Shown here: in pieces, positions 47,290-55,882 of the stretch
How the letters are laid out: each line of letters begins with the position of its first letter
How positions within the stretch are numbered: position 1 is the first letter of the stretch
NCBI GenBank assembly: GCA_016871755.1
Contig: VHCJ01000001.1
Coordinates: 1 to 64,000 of the forward strand
DNA length: 64,000 bases
Reading direction: 5' to 3'
Source: Verrucomicrobiota bacterium
GTDB lineage: Bacteria; Verrucomicrobiota; Verrucomicrobiia; Opitutales; Opitutaceae
The notes under the pieces: generated by a model
The model's database searches: none
The model's input: only the letters and a program-made list of their open reading frames with translations
Told to the model about the DNA's origin: nothing
Made by a program: the position numbers and the translations under genes

Positions 47290-48159
47290 ATGGCCGCCCC
47301 CGCCCATTCCCGCGCCGTCTCCCAACTGCTCGTCGCGGCGCTGTGCTGGAGCCTCGGGGGTCTGCTGATCAAATCGATCGACTGGCCGCCCCTCGCCGTC
47401 GCCGGGGGCCGCGGGATCGTCGCCGCGCTCTTCCTCATCGCCGTCAGCCGGCCCCTGCGGTTCCACTTCTCCGGCATGCAGGTGCTCGGAGCGGTCGCGT
47501 ACGCGGCCTGCACCGTGACCCTGGTCACCGCGACCAAGATGACCACGGCCGCCAACGCCATCCTGCTCCAGTACACCGCGCCGGTCTGGATCGCGCTGCT
47601 CGGCGCGTGGTTCCTCGGCGAGCGGGCCACCCGCGCGGATTGGTTCACCATCGCGGCCGTGCTCGCTGGCATGGGGCTCTTCGTCGCCGATGGACTGCGT
47701 CTGACCAGCCTGACCGGCAATCTCATCGGGGCCCTCTCCGGGGTCTGCTTCGCGATCATGACTCTGGCGCTGCGGCGCCAGAAGGACGGTTCGCCCGTGG
47801 AATCCCTCATCCTCGGCAACCTCCTCGCATTCCTGATCGGTCTTCCGGAGATCATCGCCGCCCCGAGCCTGCCCGCCCTGAGCTGGAGCGCGCTGCTCAT
47901 CCTCGGGACCGTGCAACTCGGCGTTTCCTACTGGCTCTACGCCCGCGCCATCCGCCACGTCACCGCCCTCGAGGCCGTCCTGATCCCCGTGATGGAGCCC
48001 CTGCTGAGTCCCGTGTGGGTGCTGCTCGTCATCGGCGAGAAGCCCAGCGGTCTCGCCCTCGTCGGCGGCGCCCTCGTGCTCTCCGCCGTCACGCTGCGTG
48101 CCCGCCAGCGGATCTTGGACGAGCGGCGGCGCGCCGCCGCGAGCGCCGGCCAAGGCTGA
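47290..48159 (+). CDS. EamA/DMT-superfamily transporter
   Basis: A ten-helix inner-membrane protein of 289 residues made of two EamA repeats. The first has WSLGGLLIKSIDWPPLAVAG and ANAILLQYTAPVWIALLGAW. The second has LIGALSGVCFAIMTLALRRQ and TALEAVLIPVMEPLLSPVWV. These are hallmark phrases of the RhaT/YdcZ-like drug/metabolite transporters. It follows the RND permease by 37 nt in the same direction and may be co-transcribed. The substrate is not predictable. Confidence 0.92.
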   Translation: MAAPAHSRAVSQLLVAALCWSLGGLLIKSIDWPPLAVAGGRGIVAALFLIAVSRPLRFHFSGMQVLGAVAYAACTVTLVTATKMTTAANAILLQYTAPVWIALLGAWFLGERATRADWFTIAAVLAGMGLFVADGLRLTSLTGNLIGALSGVCFAIMTLALRRQKDGSPVESLILGNLLAFLIGLPEIIAAPSLPALSWSALLILGTVQLGVSYWLYARAIRHVTALEAVLIPVMEPLLSPVWVLLVIGEKPSGLALVGGALVLSAVTLRARQRILDERRRAAASAGQG

Positions 48160-48183
48160 CGCCGTCCGCGCGCGTCGCGTCCC

Positions 48184-49266
48184 TCACCCGACGACCGCCG
48201 TTTCGTCCTGCACGGCACGGCGGCGGAGCTGTCCGCACGCGGCGTCAATCTCCGGACCGCGCGAGCGGCGAATGTGCGCCACCACCGCCGCCGCGCGCAG
48301 TCGCGCGACGAAGCGCTCCTCCACCGCCATGGGAGTGGGCTCGTAGTGCCGTCCGAGCAAGCTCGGGCCCGTCGGGTTGTACCGGAGGAGATTGACGTGC
48401 ATGCGGCGGCGACCCACCAGCGCCGCCAGCGCGGCGGCGTGGTCGTCGGAATCGTTCACGCCGCGGAGCAGGCAGTACTGCAGGGTCACGGGACGACCGG
48501 TTTCCCCTTGGTAGGCGTCCGCCGCCGCCATGATGTCCTCCAGCCGCTGCCGCCGGCCCACCGGGAGCAGCGTCGCGCGGGTCGCGTCATCCGGCGCGTG
48601 GAGCGAAATCGCGAGATGCACGCCGAGACCGGACGCCGCGAGGCGTTCGATGCCGGCGATCACGCCGACCGTGGAGATCGTGACTTGCCGCCAGCCGAGG
48701 CCGCCGAGGCCATTCGCCGCGATCCGCTCCACGGCCGCGAGCACGGCGTCGAGGTTGAGCATCGGCTCGCCCATGCCCATGAAGACCAAGGTCTGCAAAC
48801 GCCGCCCGGCCGCGCGCGCTTCGCGGCGCAGCGCGAGGAATTGTTCGACGATCTCGCCGCTGCTGAGGTTGCGCTCGAAGCCCGTCTTCGTCGTCGCACA
48901 GAAATCACAGCCCATCGCACAGCCGACCTGCGAGGAGACGCAGCCCGCCGCGCGGTCCGGTCGGTGATCGGGCATGAGCACGCACTCCACTGAGCGTCCG
49001 TCGTGGAGCCGGCGCAGCAGCTTCACCGTGCCATCCATCGAGGCCTGCCGGAGCCCGGGCAGGGACGTCCCCGCCACACACTCCACCGGCCAGCGCCGCC
49101 GCAACGCCTCGGGCCACAGTCCGGGAGGCAGCGACGTCTCGCCATCACGGGCGTAAAACGCCCGCAGCAGCGGTACCGCGTGCGATGGCTTGCAGCCCCA
49201 CGCCCGCACCCGTTCCGCCAACGACTCGATCGTGGCCTCGGCGAGGACGCAGGGATCCGGCGCCAT
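48184..49266 (-). CDS. rlmN: Dual-specificity 23S rRNA/tRNA adenine-C2 methyltransferase RlmN
   Basis: RlmN is a radical-SAM enzyme methylating A2503 of 23S rRNA and A37 of some tRNAs. The ATG at 49266 gives 360 residues. They include the cluster motif CAMGCDFC, the acceptor region VFMGMGEPMLNLDAVL and TISTVGVIAGIERLA, and the C-terminal catalytic Cys in EIDAACGQLR. The 76 residues upstream in the same frame are low-complexity and do not belong to the family. It converges with the EamA gene over 24 bp without a visible terminator. Confidence 0.94.
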   Translation of the reverse strand: MAPDPCVLAEATIESLAERVRAWGCKPSHAVPLLRAFYARDGETSLPPGLWPEALRRRWPVECVAGTSLPGLRQASMDGTVKLLRRLHDGRSVECVLMPDHRPDRAAGCVSSQVGCAMGCDFCATTKTGFERNLSSGEIVEQFLALRREARAAGRRLQTLVFMGMGEPMLNLDAVLAAVERIAANGLGGLGWRQVTISTVGVIAGIERLAASGLGVHLAISLHAPDDATRATLLPVGRRQRLEDIMAAADAYQGETGRPVTLQYCLLRGVNDSDDHAAALAALVGRRRMHVNLLRYNPTGPSLLGRHYEPTPMAVEERFVARLRAAAVVAHIRRSRGPEIDAACGQLRRRAVQDETAVVG

Positions 49267-49403
49267 CGCGGAAGCCAGGAGTGGTCTCCCCGACGATCGC
49301 GGCGCGAAGGATTCGGCGGCTGCGGGAGCAGCGGCGCCCGGGCCCCGTCCCGCCGGCGGCGAGTGATCCACCCTACCGCCGTCCGCACTCACGCTCCGGG
49401 GGC

Positions 49404-50213
49404 TCACGTCGTTGCCGCCGCTCCCGTCGGTCCGGTCAGAATTGCATCCACCGCCTGCTGTGCCGCCACCAGTCCGAAGGTGCCCGTCACCCACGCCGCC
49501 GCGCCGAAGCCAGCCTCGCAGTCCATCCGCCCGCCCGCGCCTTCGACAGGTTCCAGCGAACAGGTGCCATCCGGCCGCGGGTAAACCTGCTGCTCGCTCG
49601 ACCAGACGCAGCGCACGCCGAAGCTCACCTTCCCGGTGTGCAGGCCCGGCGCGAAGCCGTGGTCGCGCCGCAGTTTCTTGCGCACGAGGCGCAGGAGTTC
49701 GTCCCCGAACGCATCGCCCAGATCGCCGGCGCGGACCCGCGTCGCATCCCGGCGTCCGCCGGCCCCGCCGATCGTCACGATCGGCCGGCCGCGCGCCACC
49801 GCCGCCGCGATCAGGCGCGCCTTGTTGCCGAGCACGTCGATCGCATCGACCACGCAGTCGTGCGCCGGCGCGAGGAGCCGATCGGCATTGGAATCGCTGA
49901 AGAATTCCGCAACCGGCTCGACAACGCAGTCGGGATTGATGCGCCGCACGCGCTCAGCGAGCACCGTCGCCTTCAGTTGACCCACCGTGTCCACCAGCGC
50001 CGGAAGCTGACGGTTGGTGTTGGTCACGCACACGTCGTCCAAATCGATCAGCGTCAGCCGACCCACGCCGCTCCGCGCCAGCGCCTCCACGGTCCACGAG
50101 CCCACGCCGCCGAGGCCGACCACGGCCACGTGGGCGGTGCGCAGGCGGGCGACCGCGTCGCGGCCAAGGAGGCGTTCCACGCCTCCGAAACGGGCATCCG
50201 GCGCGGTGCTCAT
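49404..50213 (-). CDS. tcdA: tRNA threonylcarbamoyladenosine dehydratase TcdA
   Basis: TcdA is an E1-like ATP-dependent enzyme that cyclises t6A37 of tRNA to ct6A. The 269 residues from the ATG at 50213 have the nucleotide-binding GLGGVGSWTVEALARSGVG, the LIDLDDVCVTNTNRQ adenylation block, DAIDVLGNKARLI and VTGTFGLVAAQQAVD near the C-terminus. The start overlaps the NadR-like gene by 4 nt. The longer frame upstream is antisense noise. Confidence 0.93.
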   Translation of the reverse strand: MSTAPDARFGGVERLLGRDAVARLRTAHVAVVGLGGVGSWTVEALARSGVGRLTLIDLDDVCVTNTNRQLPALVDTVGQLKATVLAERVRRINPDCVVEPVAEFFSDSNADRLLAPAHDCVVDAIDVLGNKARLIAAAVARGRPIVTIGGAGGRRDATRVRAGDLGDAFGDELLRLVRKKLRRDHGFAPGLHTGKVSFGVRCVWSSEQQVYPRPDGTCSLEPVEGAGGRMDCEAGFGAAAWVTGTFGLVAAQQAVDAILTGPTGAAATT

Positions 50214-50782
50214 GCGTCGCCCTCCCGCCGCGACGGCACCAGTCCGAGGCGGTCGCGCAGGGCGTGCAGGGCCGACGCCAAGCGCGCCTCGCCTTCGCCG
50301 CTCACTTCGGCCATCGGCAGCCCGCGTTCCTCCAGGGTGCGCCGCCACAGGCGCGCGCCCATCGCCCGACCTTCCGCATCCGGGAAGCAGCGCTGCGGAT
50401 CCGGAGCGAAGGGAAGATCGGAGAGGCAGAGCAGGTACAACGCGTAGCCGCGGCTTCGCTCCTCGGACTCGGCCCGCACGGTCGGTGGGCAAGCGCCGGG
50501 AAAGAGCAAATCCGCCCAAAGGACGTTGGTGAGGAGATCGGTGTCGCAGAAGACGACCCGCCGCGCCCGCGCCGCCGCGCGCTCCTCTCCCTCCCGCTGG
50601 CCGCGCGCGATCTCCGCAAGGTCGGCCGCCTCGATCCGACCCGCGCGGCGATCCCAGAACTCCCGGACAAACTCGGGGGCCCACGGCTCGCCGAATTCCC
50701 GCGCCAGCCGCTCCGCCAGCGACGTCTTGCCGGTCGACTCCGGCCCGAAAATCACCACGCGCGCGGGCAAGGACTCGTTCAT
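50210..50782 (-). CDS. NadR-like nicotinamide riboside kinase
   Basis: This P-loop protein of 190 residues resembles the C-terminal kinase domain of NadR, which phosphorylates nicotinamide riboside to NMN. It has IFGPESTGKTSLAERLAREF (12-31), PEFVREFWDRR and CDTDLLTNVLWADLLFPG. The N-terminal NMN-adenylyltransferase and repressor domains of enterobacterial NadR are absent. It overlaps pnuC, which encodes the transporter for the same vitamin, by 4 nt and tcdA by 4 nt, so substrate import and trapping are translationally coupled. Confidence 0.85.
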   Translation of the reverse strand: MNESLPARVVIFGPESTGKTSLAERLAREFGEPWAPEFVREFWDRRAGRIEAADLAEIARGQREGEERAAARARRVVFCDTDLLTNVLWADLLFPGACPPTVRAESEERSRGYALYLLCLSDLPFAPDPQRCFPDAEGRAMGARLWRRTLEERGLPMAEVSGEGEARLASALHALRDRLGLVPSRREGDA

Positions 50783-51468
50783 GACTTCACCTCCTTGGCC
50801 GGGGACTCACCCCACGCCCGCCAGCCGACGACCGCGAGTCCTAGAAACACCGCGTACAAAGCCGCCGTCACCCGCAGGCCCTGCGAGAAGTACAGACCCA
50901 AGGCGACTGCATTGACGCCGCTCCAGAACAACCAGTTTTCCCGCTTTTTCCGCGCCTGCAGCCACTGCGCCACGAGGCTGAATCCGAGCACCCCGGCGTC
51001 CCAGAAGGGCATCACCGCATCCGTGGTGCGTCCGAGGAACAGGCCCCACGCCACCGTCACGAGGGCGCCCGCGGCCATCGCGCCAAGCCACCCGGCGGCT
51101 TCCAGACGCGTCACAGGCAGTTCGCCGGCCCCGGCCCCCGCCGCCGCGGCGCGGGGCGTGGCATCGGTGCTCGAAGTTGCACCTGCTCCCAGGCTCGGGT
51201 CCGCACGCGACTCGGCACTCGCCTTCACCACGGCCGACTCGCCACCGCTGGTCCGCGCCCCGCGCCACCAGTGCCACCAGCCATAAAGCAGGATCACAAA
51301 GAAGACGCCCTGCAGCAGCGCTGAGGAGTAGATGCGGGCCTGAAAGAAGATCCACGCGTACAGTACCACTTGCACCAGCCCGACCGGCCATGCCGCGACG
51401 CGCTGGCGGATCATCAGCCACACGCCGACGACTCCCATCACGGCACCGCTCAGTTCCAGGGGATCCAT
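50779..51468 (-). CDS. pnuC: Nicotinamide riboside transporter PnuC
   Basis: PnuC is an inner-membrane facilitator for nicotinamide riboside. The 229 residues have the family core: VWLMIRQRVAAWPVGLVQVV, YSSALLQGVFFVILLYGWWH with the Trp-rich WWHWW, and later VAQWLQARKKRENWLFWSGVN. About 45 residues of Ala/Gly/Ser-rich sequence (roughly 73-118) are inserted between helices, making it longer than some family members. The linked NadR-like kinase supports the substrate. hslO lies 32 nt upstream, so pnuC probably shares its promoter. Confidence 0.9.
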   Translation of the reverse strand: MDPLELSGAVMGVVGVWLMIRQRVAAWPVGLVQVVLYAWIFFQARIYSSALLQGVFFVILLYGWWHWWRGARTSGGESAVVKASAESRADPSLGAGATSSTDATPRAAAAGAGAGELPVTRLEAAGWLGAMAAGALVTVAWGLFLGRTTDAVMPFWDAGVLGFSLVAQWLQARKKRENWLFWSGVNAVALGLYFSQGLRVTAALYAVFLGLAVVGWRAWGESPAKEVKS

Positions 51469-51500
51469 CGACGCGCGACGTTAGGCTCTCGGCCCCGGCC

Positions 51501-52310
51501 TCAGGCATCGGGCGACTGCGCGACGTGCGCTTCCAGCGCTTCGCGGGTCACGATGTGCCGCCGCGCGCAGCGGGGGCAGCGGATTTCGAGGCGCTGCTCA
51601 TCGCCAAAGAGTTCCTCCGGATCCGTCCGGAAGACCGGCGCCAGCACCTCGAGCATGCGCGCCTGACTGCAGCCACAACGCCACCGGACGATGCGGCGCT
51701 CCAGCAGCACGACCGTTTCCGCATCATCCATCCGGCGCACCTGATCGACGTCGAGATCCCGCAGCCACGCGAGGTCGCAGTCCGGATGCTCGACCGCGAG
51801 CACGACCTCCTCCTCCGCCGTCTGGAAGAACCGCCCGATGCGCTGCTCGCTCTGCGCGTAAAACGCCTCCGCCGCCACGAGGGGATCGTTCCCGTTGAAT
51901 TCAACCGCGCTGCGGCGCTTCGTCGCCCGGCCCCGCACGACATCGCAGTAGAAGAGCGACCGCTCACCCTCCCGGACATTCTCGGTGAAGATCCGGCCCG
52001 CCACGTCGCCGGTCTCATTGTCGCCGACCAGGAAAAGATTCAGGCGCGGCTCCTGCAGATTGAGGGTCCACGCAATGTGCTCGTTCCACGGCCGCGAGGC
52101 CGCATGGAGGACGAACCCCGCCAGCGCCCGCTTGAACACGGCATCATGATCCGACTCCGGACGGAATCCTTGGTCCGCCAGATGCAAGTAGTAGTCAACG
52201 TAAAGAGAACTGAACTCGGCCCGAGCCAGCAATACGTTGCGGGAGCGCACAAAGTAGGTCCGGACTTCGAGTCCGGAGTCGGGCGGAATCTCAGGCGACG
52301 CGTCTGACAC
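51501..52310 (-). CDS. hslO: Redox-regulated chaperone Hsp33
   Basis: Hsp33 is a cytoplasmic holdase activated by oxidation of its zinc centre. From the preferred GTG at 52310 it has 269 residues. The zinc motif is complete: Cys212-x-Cys214, then 30 residues, then Cys245-x-x-Cys248. The frame runs further up to an ATG at 52412, but those 34 residues have no family similarity. A perfect 8-bp inverted repeat (52259-52277) lies within the first 20 codons and could fold in the mRNA near the start. The start choice is uncertain by a few codons. Confidence 0.9.
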   Translation of the reverse strand: MSDASPEIPPDSGLEVRTYFVRSRNVLLARAEFSSLYVDYYLHLADQGFRPESDHDAVFKRALAGFVLHAASRPWNEHIAWTLNLQEPRLNLFLVGDNETGDVAGRIFTENVREGERSLFYCDVVRGRATKRRSAVEFNGNDPLVAAEAFYAQSEQRIGRFFQTAEEEVVLAVEHPDCDLAWLRDLDVDQVRRMDDAETVVLLERRIVRWRCGCSQARMLEVLAPVFRTDPEELFGDEQRLEIRCPRCARRHIVTREALEAHVAQSPDA

Positions 52311-52467
52311 GGGACGACAGGGAATGCGGCAGGCCACACCTTGTCGAACGCGAAGCTCGGGACAAGGGGTGGCCCCGGAGCCCCCCCATCGAAGTGCGGC
52401 TCGCAGGTTCATCCTGCCCGGCCGACCGACGCAGACGGCACCGCCGCCGCGCCCGCGATTCCGCTTC

Positions 52468-53355
52468 CTAACGGCTGCGGACGGTCAGCGCGTCGATCAG
52501 GGCGGCGAGGAAAGAATCCCCGCCGCGGACCTCGGCCAAGCGGGCCCGTGCGGTCGCCGCGTGTTCCGCGGCGTGGCGGCGGGAGTCCTCGATGCCGTGG
52601 AGGCTGACGGACGTGACCTTGCCGGCCTTGGCGTCCTTGCCCGCGGTCTTGCCCAGGGCGGCCGTGTCGGCGGTGGCGTCGAGCACGTCATCGATGATCT
52701 GGAAGGCGAGTCCCAGTTCGCGACCCGCGCGCACCAGTGCGACGCGCTCGGCCTCGCTGGCCCCGCCGATCCGGGCCCCGAGCGAGAACGACAGTTCCAG
52801 CATCGCGGCGGTCTTGTTCAGGTGGATGTAGGCCAAGTCCCCGGCGTTCAGATCCATGCGTCCCTCAGCGGCGAGGTCCTCGACCTGCCCGCCGATGAGG
52901 CGGCGGCTGCCGGCCGCGTCGGTCATGTCGGCGGCCAGCGCGACCGCCAGGGCGGGCTCGCTGGCGTAGGCGGTCACCAGCAGTCCCAGCGCGTGGGTCA
53001 GGAGGGCGTCACCGGCGAGCAGCGCGGTGGCCTCGTCGAAGGCGCGGTGCAGCGTCGGCCGCCCGCGCCGCAGGTCGTCGTCGTCCATGCACGGCAGGTC
53101 GTCGTGGATCAGCGAGTACGTGTGGAGGCACTCCACGGCGACGGCGGCGGGGACGGGGTCCCGCGGACCCGCCGGCTGAAGGAAGTCGGCCGTCGCCAGC
53201 ACGATGACCGGGCGGATGCGCTTGCCGCCGGCCTCAATGCTGTAGCGCATCGCGGCGTGGATGCGCCCTGGGCGCGTGTCCGCCGCCGGCAGCCAGGTGC
53301 CGAGACCCGCTTCGACCCGGCGGAGGAGGGCGTTGAATTTGGTTGAGAAGTCCAT
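52468..53355 (-). CDS. ispA: Polyprenyl synthetase (farnesyl/geranylgeranyl diphosphate synthase)
   Basis: A trans-prenyl transferase that condenses IPP with allylic diphosphates. The 295 residues from the ATG at 53355 carry the first Asp-rich motif in HDDLPCMDDDD (84-94) with two residues between the Asp blocks as in short-chain bacterial enzymes. GGKRIRP is present, as is the second Asp-rich motif in FQIIDDVLD. Size and motif spacing fit IspA; the chain length made cannot be read with certainty. The frame continues far upstream only as antisense noise. Confidence 0.92.
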   Translation of the reverse strand: MDFSTKFNALLRRVEAGLGTWLPAADTRPGRIHAAMRYSIEAGGKRIRPVIVLATADFLQPAGPRDPVPAAVAVECLHTYSLIHDDLPCMDDDDLRRGRPTLHRAFDEATALLAGDALLTHALGLLVTAYASEPALAVALAADMTDAAGSRRLIGGQVEDLAAEGRMDLNAGDLAYIHLNKTAAMLELSFSLGARIGGASEAERVALVRAGRELGLAFQIIDDVLDATADTAALGKTAGKDAKAGKVTSVSLHGIEDSRRHAAEHAATARARLAEVRGGDSFLAALIDALTVRSR

Positions 53356-53376
53356 CGACCGGCGGAGAGTGACCGC

Positions 53377-54000
53377 GTGAACGCCGAGATGCCGACGCTC
53401 GAATCGGTTTGCAAACGCCTTTTCGGAGACTCTGCGTGGCTGGTGCGCTGTCTGGTCGGCGCCGTTCTCCTCGTCGTTCCCATCGCCCACTTCCTCGCCT
53501 TTGGCTACCTCTACGAGCTGATCGACCGCGCCCGGCGCGGCGAAACCGGCGGCCTCCCCGCGTGGGAGGACTGGGGGCGCCTCTTCTCGCGGGGGGTGAC
53601 GGCCTTTGTGCTCTTCATCCTGCTGGGGCTGACCCCGATCCTGCTGGCTTGGCTGCTGACCTGGCCGCTCCGGCTCCTGTCCTACGGGGTGGTGGTCTAC
53701 CTGCCGCTGCTCCCGGCCATCATGCTGGCTGGACCCCTCACCGCCGCCGGGATCTACCAGTATCAGAAACGCGAAGAATACCGCGATGCCTTCCGGATCT
53801 ATGTGCTGGGGGCGATGCTGCGCTCCAGCCGCGCCCGCTTCTGGGTGCCCACCTTCGCGCTCATCGGCTTCCTCGTGGTCGGATACCCGCTGATGACCTT
53901 CACGGTTTTCATTGGCCTCGCCGCGAGTTGGAGCTACTACGCCGCCTATTACCGGCACGTGGAAGAGGCTCGCAAAGCACGCACGAAATCGCCTTCCTAA
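53377..54000 (+). CDS. DUF4013-type multipass membrane protein
   Basis: A 207-residue integral membrane protein with about five hydrophobic segments (VGAVLLVVPIAHFLAFGYL, FVLFILLGLTPILLAWLLT, YLPLLPAIMLAGPLTAAGIY and two later). The GETGGLPAWEDWGRLFSRG segment between helices is typical of DUF4013 proteins. The function is unknown. The start is GTG at 53377 or ATG at 53389. It is divergent from ispA by 21 bp and followed 9 nt later by another membrane-anchored gene, so the pair is probably an operon. Confidence 0.75.
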   Translation: MNAEMPTLESVCKRLFGDSAWLVRCLVGAVLLVVPIAHFLAFGYLYELIDRARRGETGGLPAWEDWGRLFSRGVTAFVLFILLGLTPILLAWLLTWPLRLLSYGVVVYLPLLPAIMLAGPLTAAGIYQYQKREEYRDAFRIYVLGAMLRSSRARFWVPTFALIGFLVVGYPLMTFTVFIGLAASWSYYAAYYRHVEEARKARTKSPS

Positions 54001-54009
54001 CGAATCGTC

Positions 54010-54666
54010 ATGGAAAAGTACCTTCAGCGGGCCCTGATCGGCCCCGGTATTTTCGAAATCCTCTTTGGCGCGGCAGCGAGCCTCCTCGTTGGCATCTTCA
54101 TTGCATTCGTCTGGTTGGCCAGCAGCGGCGAGAGCCTCCACAACCCGTCCACAGAAGGAGCCCGGATCAACCCGGTGCCCTTCGTCGCGGGAGAGACGAC
54201 CGTCGTCAATCGCCGTCAGTGGGAGTCCAAGCTGCAGGCCTTTCTTGAGGGTCAGAGCGGTCAGTTGGCCATCTCCGAGTCCGAACTCAATGCATGGTCC
54301 GAGGCCAACCCGCCCGCCGCGCAGGTCCCCGTCGACTCCTTCATCAAGACGGGTCGCCTCAATTTCCGCATTGTCGACGGCATGCTCCAGGTTGCCACGC
54401 CCACGACCCTCCGCCTCTTCGGCGGCACGGTCACCGGTCAGTTGCAAAGCCGGGGCGCCTTCATCGCGACAGAGGCGGGCCAGCGGTTCGAGCCGCGGGA
54501 AACCTACTTTGGTTCCCTCGCCCTCCATCGCTTCCCGAACGTGCACCGCTGGCTGCTCGCGCGCGTGTCCCGCCAGCCCCTCGTCCCCGAGGATGTGCTC
54601 GGCGGCTGGAGCCGCGTCTCGCGGGCCTCGATCGAGGGACAATTCTTCACCGTCACGATTCCCTGA
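54010..54666 (+). CDS. Membrane-anchored protein of unknown function
   Basis: A 218-residue protein with one N-terminal transmembrane helix (GAAASLLVGIFIAFVWLA) and an extracytoplasmic domain of about 180 residues. This domain includes AISESELNAWSEANPP and LNFRIVDGMLQVATPTTLRL, a pattern suggesting a beta-rich lipid- or ligand-binding fold. I do not recognise the family. It is coupled to the DUF4013 gene (9-nt gap) and converges on the P-loop/DRTGG gene. Confidence 0.7.
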   Translation: MEKYLQRALIGPGIFEILFGAAASLLVGIFIAFVWLASSGESLHNPSTEGARINPVPFVAGETTVVNRRQWESKLQAFLEGQSGQLAISESELNAWSEANPPAAQVPVDSFIKTGRLNFRIVDGMLQVATPTTLRLFGGTVTGQLQSRGAFIATEAGQRFEPRETYFGSLALHRFPNVHRWLLARVSRQPLVPEDVLGGWSRVSRASIEGQFFTVTIP

Positions 54667-54697
54667 GCGCCGCGAAGGGTGGTCCGCCGGGCCCGGT

Positions 54698-55882
54698 CTA
54701 CACCGCGGCAAGAAGGCGCGCCAGATTCACGTGCTCAAGGATGAGTTGCTTGATCACCGGGAACTTGTCCGTGTCCTGGGGTGAGGTCTTCACCGTCATC
54801 CCGTGGATGAGTGACGTGATCGTGTAGCATCCGGCTTCGGCGGCGATCACTGGAATGTCGGCGGCCGCCAGGTGCGCGGCCAATCCGGCGGGCGGCGCGA
54901 TGCCGTCGGTGAGTACGAGTCCCACGATGCGCTCGCGGCCCCGCCGCTCACCCGCACCCGCGAGTGCCGCCGCCATGATGTCGTCGCGGTCCCCCGGCGT
55001 GATCAGGAGCGTGCCGGGGCGCAGGGCCTCCGCCACTCCGCGGGCGGTGCCAGCGCCCACCATCACCTGCCGCACCCGCCGCAGGGCCTGGCCGGCCGGC
55101 GGACTCAGCCAGCGGCCCCCGATCTCCTCAACCACCTGGGACAGGTTGGGTGATGAGAGCAGGTTCTGCCGGGGCAGGACCCCGAGGAGCGGCACGCCGA
55201 AGCGCGCCAACCCGCGGCCGGCGAAGTCACGGATCTGCTCCACCTTGTCCTCCTCCACCTTGTTGAGGATGACCCCGACGACCTCGACACCCTCCTTGTC
55301 GAAGAGCGCCTTGTTCAGGGCGATCTCGTCGATCGGCCGCCCGATCCCGCCCGGCGACACGAGCAGCGCCTTGGCGCCGAGCAGCTTCGCGACGCGCGCG
55401 TTGGAGAGTTCGAAGACGCTCCCGACACCCGCGTGGCCCGTGCCCTCGATCAAGGTGAAATCCTTCTCCCACGACACCCGGTCGAAGGCCCGGCAGATGC
55501 GGTCGGTCAGCTCCGCCAGCATCGGTCCCGGCGCGTTCAGGAACCGCCGCGTGAACGACCCGTCCACGGCCACGGGGCTCATGCTCTCGATCGGCACGTG
55601 CACGTCGAAGAGCGTGTCCAGCAGCACCGAATCCTCATCGATCTTCTGGCCCCGCACCTCCACGAAACGCTGGCCGATCGGCTTGATGAATCCAACCCGC
55701 GGATACATGGCGCGCATCGCGGCGTAGAGGCCGAGGCAGGTGGTGGTCTTGCCGTCGTTCATCCGGGTGGCGGCGACGAAGAGTCGCTTGGTCACGCGGT
55801 TGGTCGGTGCTGACTGCAGGGGCAGTGCCGGGGCGGCGAAGGGATTGGCCGCGGGCGCGGGGGCCGGGTCAGGCGTTTCCAT
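54698..55882 (-). CDS. P-loop/DRTGG-domain protein (N-terminal half of a long-type Pta, as a separate gene)
   Basis: A 394-residue protein with an AAA_26/BioD-like domain and a DRTGG-type regulatory domain. The first has the P-loop FVAATRMNDGKTTTCLGLYA, VGFIKPIGQR and DFTLIEGTGHAGVGSVFELS. The second has LRPGTLLITPGDRDDIMAAA and VGLVLTDGIAPP. In E. coli-type Pta these two domains precede the catalytic domain in one chain. Here they follow it as a second gene whose ATG overlaps the pta end by 14 nt. A regulatory subunit of Pta is the natural reading. Confidence 0.85.
   Translation of the reverse strand: METPDPAPAPAANPFAAPALPLQSAPTNRVTKRLFVAATRMNDGKTTTCLGLYAAMRAMYPRVGFIKPIGQRFVEVRGQKIDEDSVLLDTLFDVHVPIESMSPVAVDGSFTRRFLNAPGPMLAELTDRICRAFDRVSWEKDFTLIEGTGHAGVGSVFELSNARVAKLLGAKALLVSPGGIGRPIDEIALNKALFDKEGVEVVGVILNKVEEDKVEQIRDFAGRGLARFGVPLLGVLPRQNLLSSPNLSQVVEEIGGRWLSPPAGQALRRVRQVMVGAGTARGVAEALRPGTLLITPGDRDDIMAAALAGAGERRGRERIVGLVLTDGIAPPAGLAAHLAAADIPVIAAEAGCYTITSLIHGMTVKTSPQDTDKFPVIKQLILEHVNLARLLAAV

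Noticed and set aside
44040-47900. A 1286-codon open frame antisense to the RND permease genes
   Set aside because: It mirrors the sense genes, is Arg/Gly/Asp/His-rich without any domain, and is a by-product of very high third-position GC. Similar long antisense frames at 3105-4778, 8724-10232 and 41249-42988 are rejected for the same reason.
51469-51500. Riboswitch upstream of pnuC
   Set aside because: Only 32 nt separate it from hslO, too short for an NAD+ or other known aptamer.
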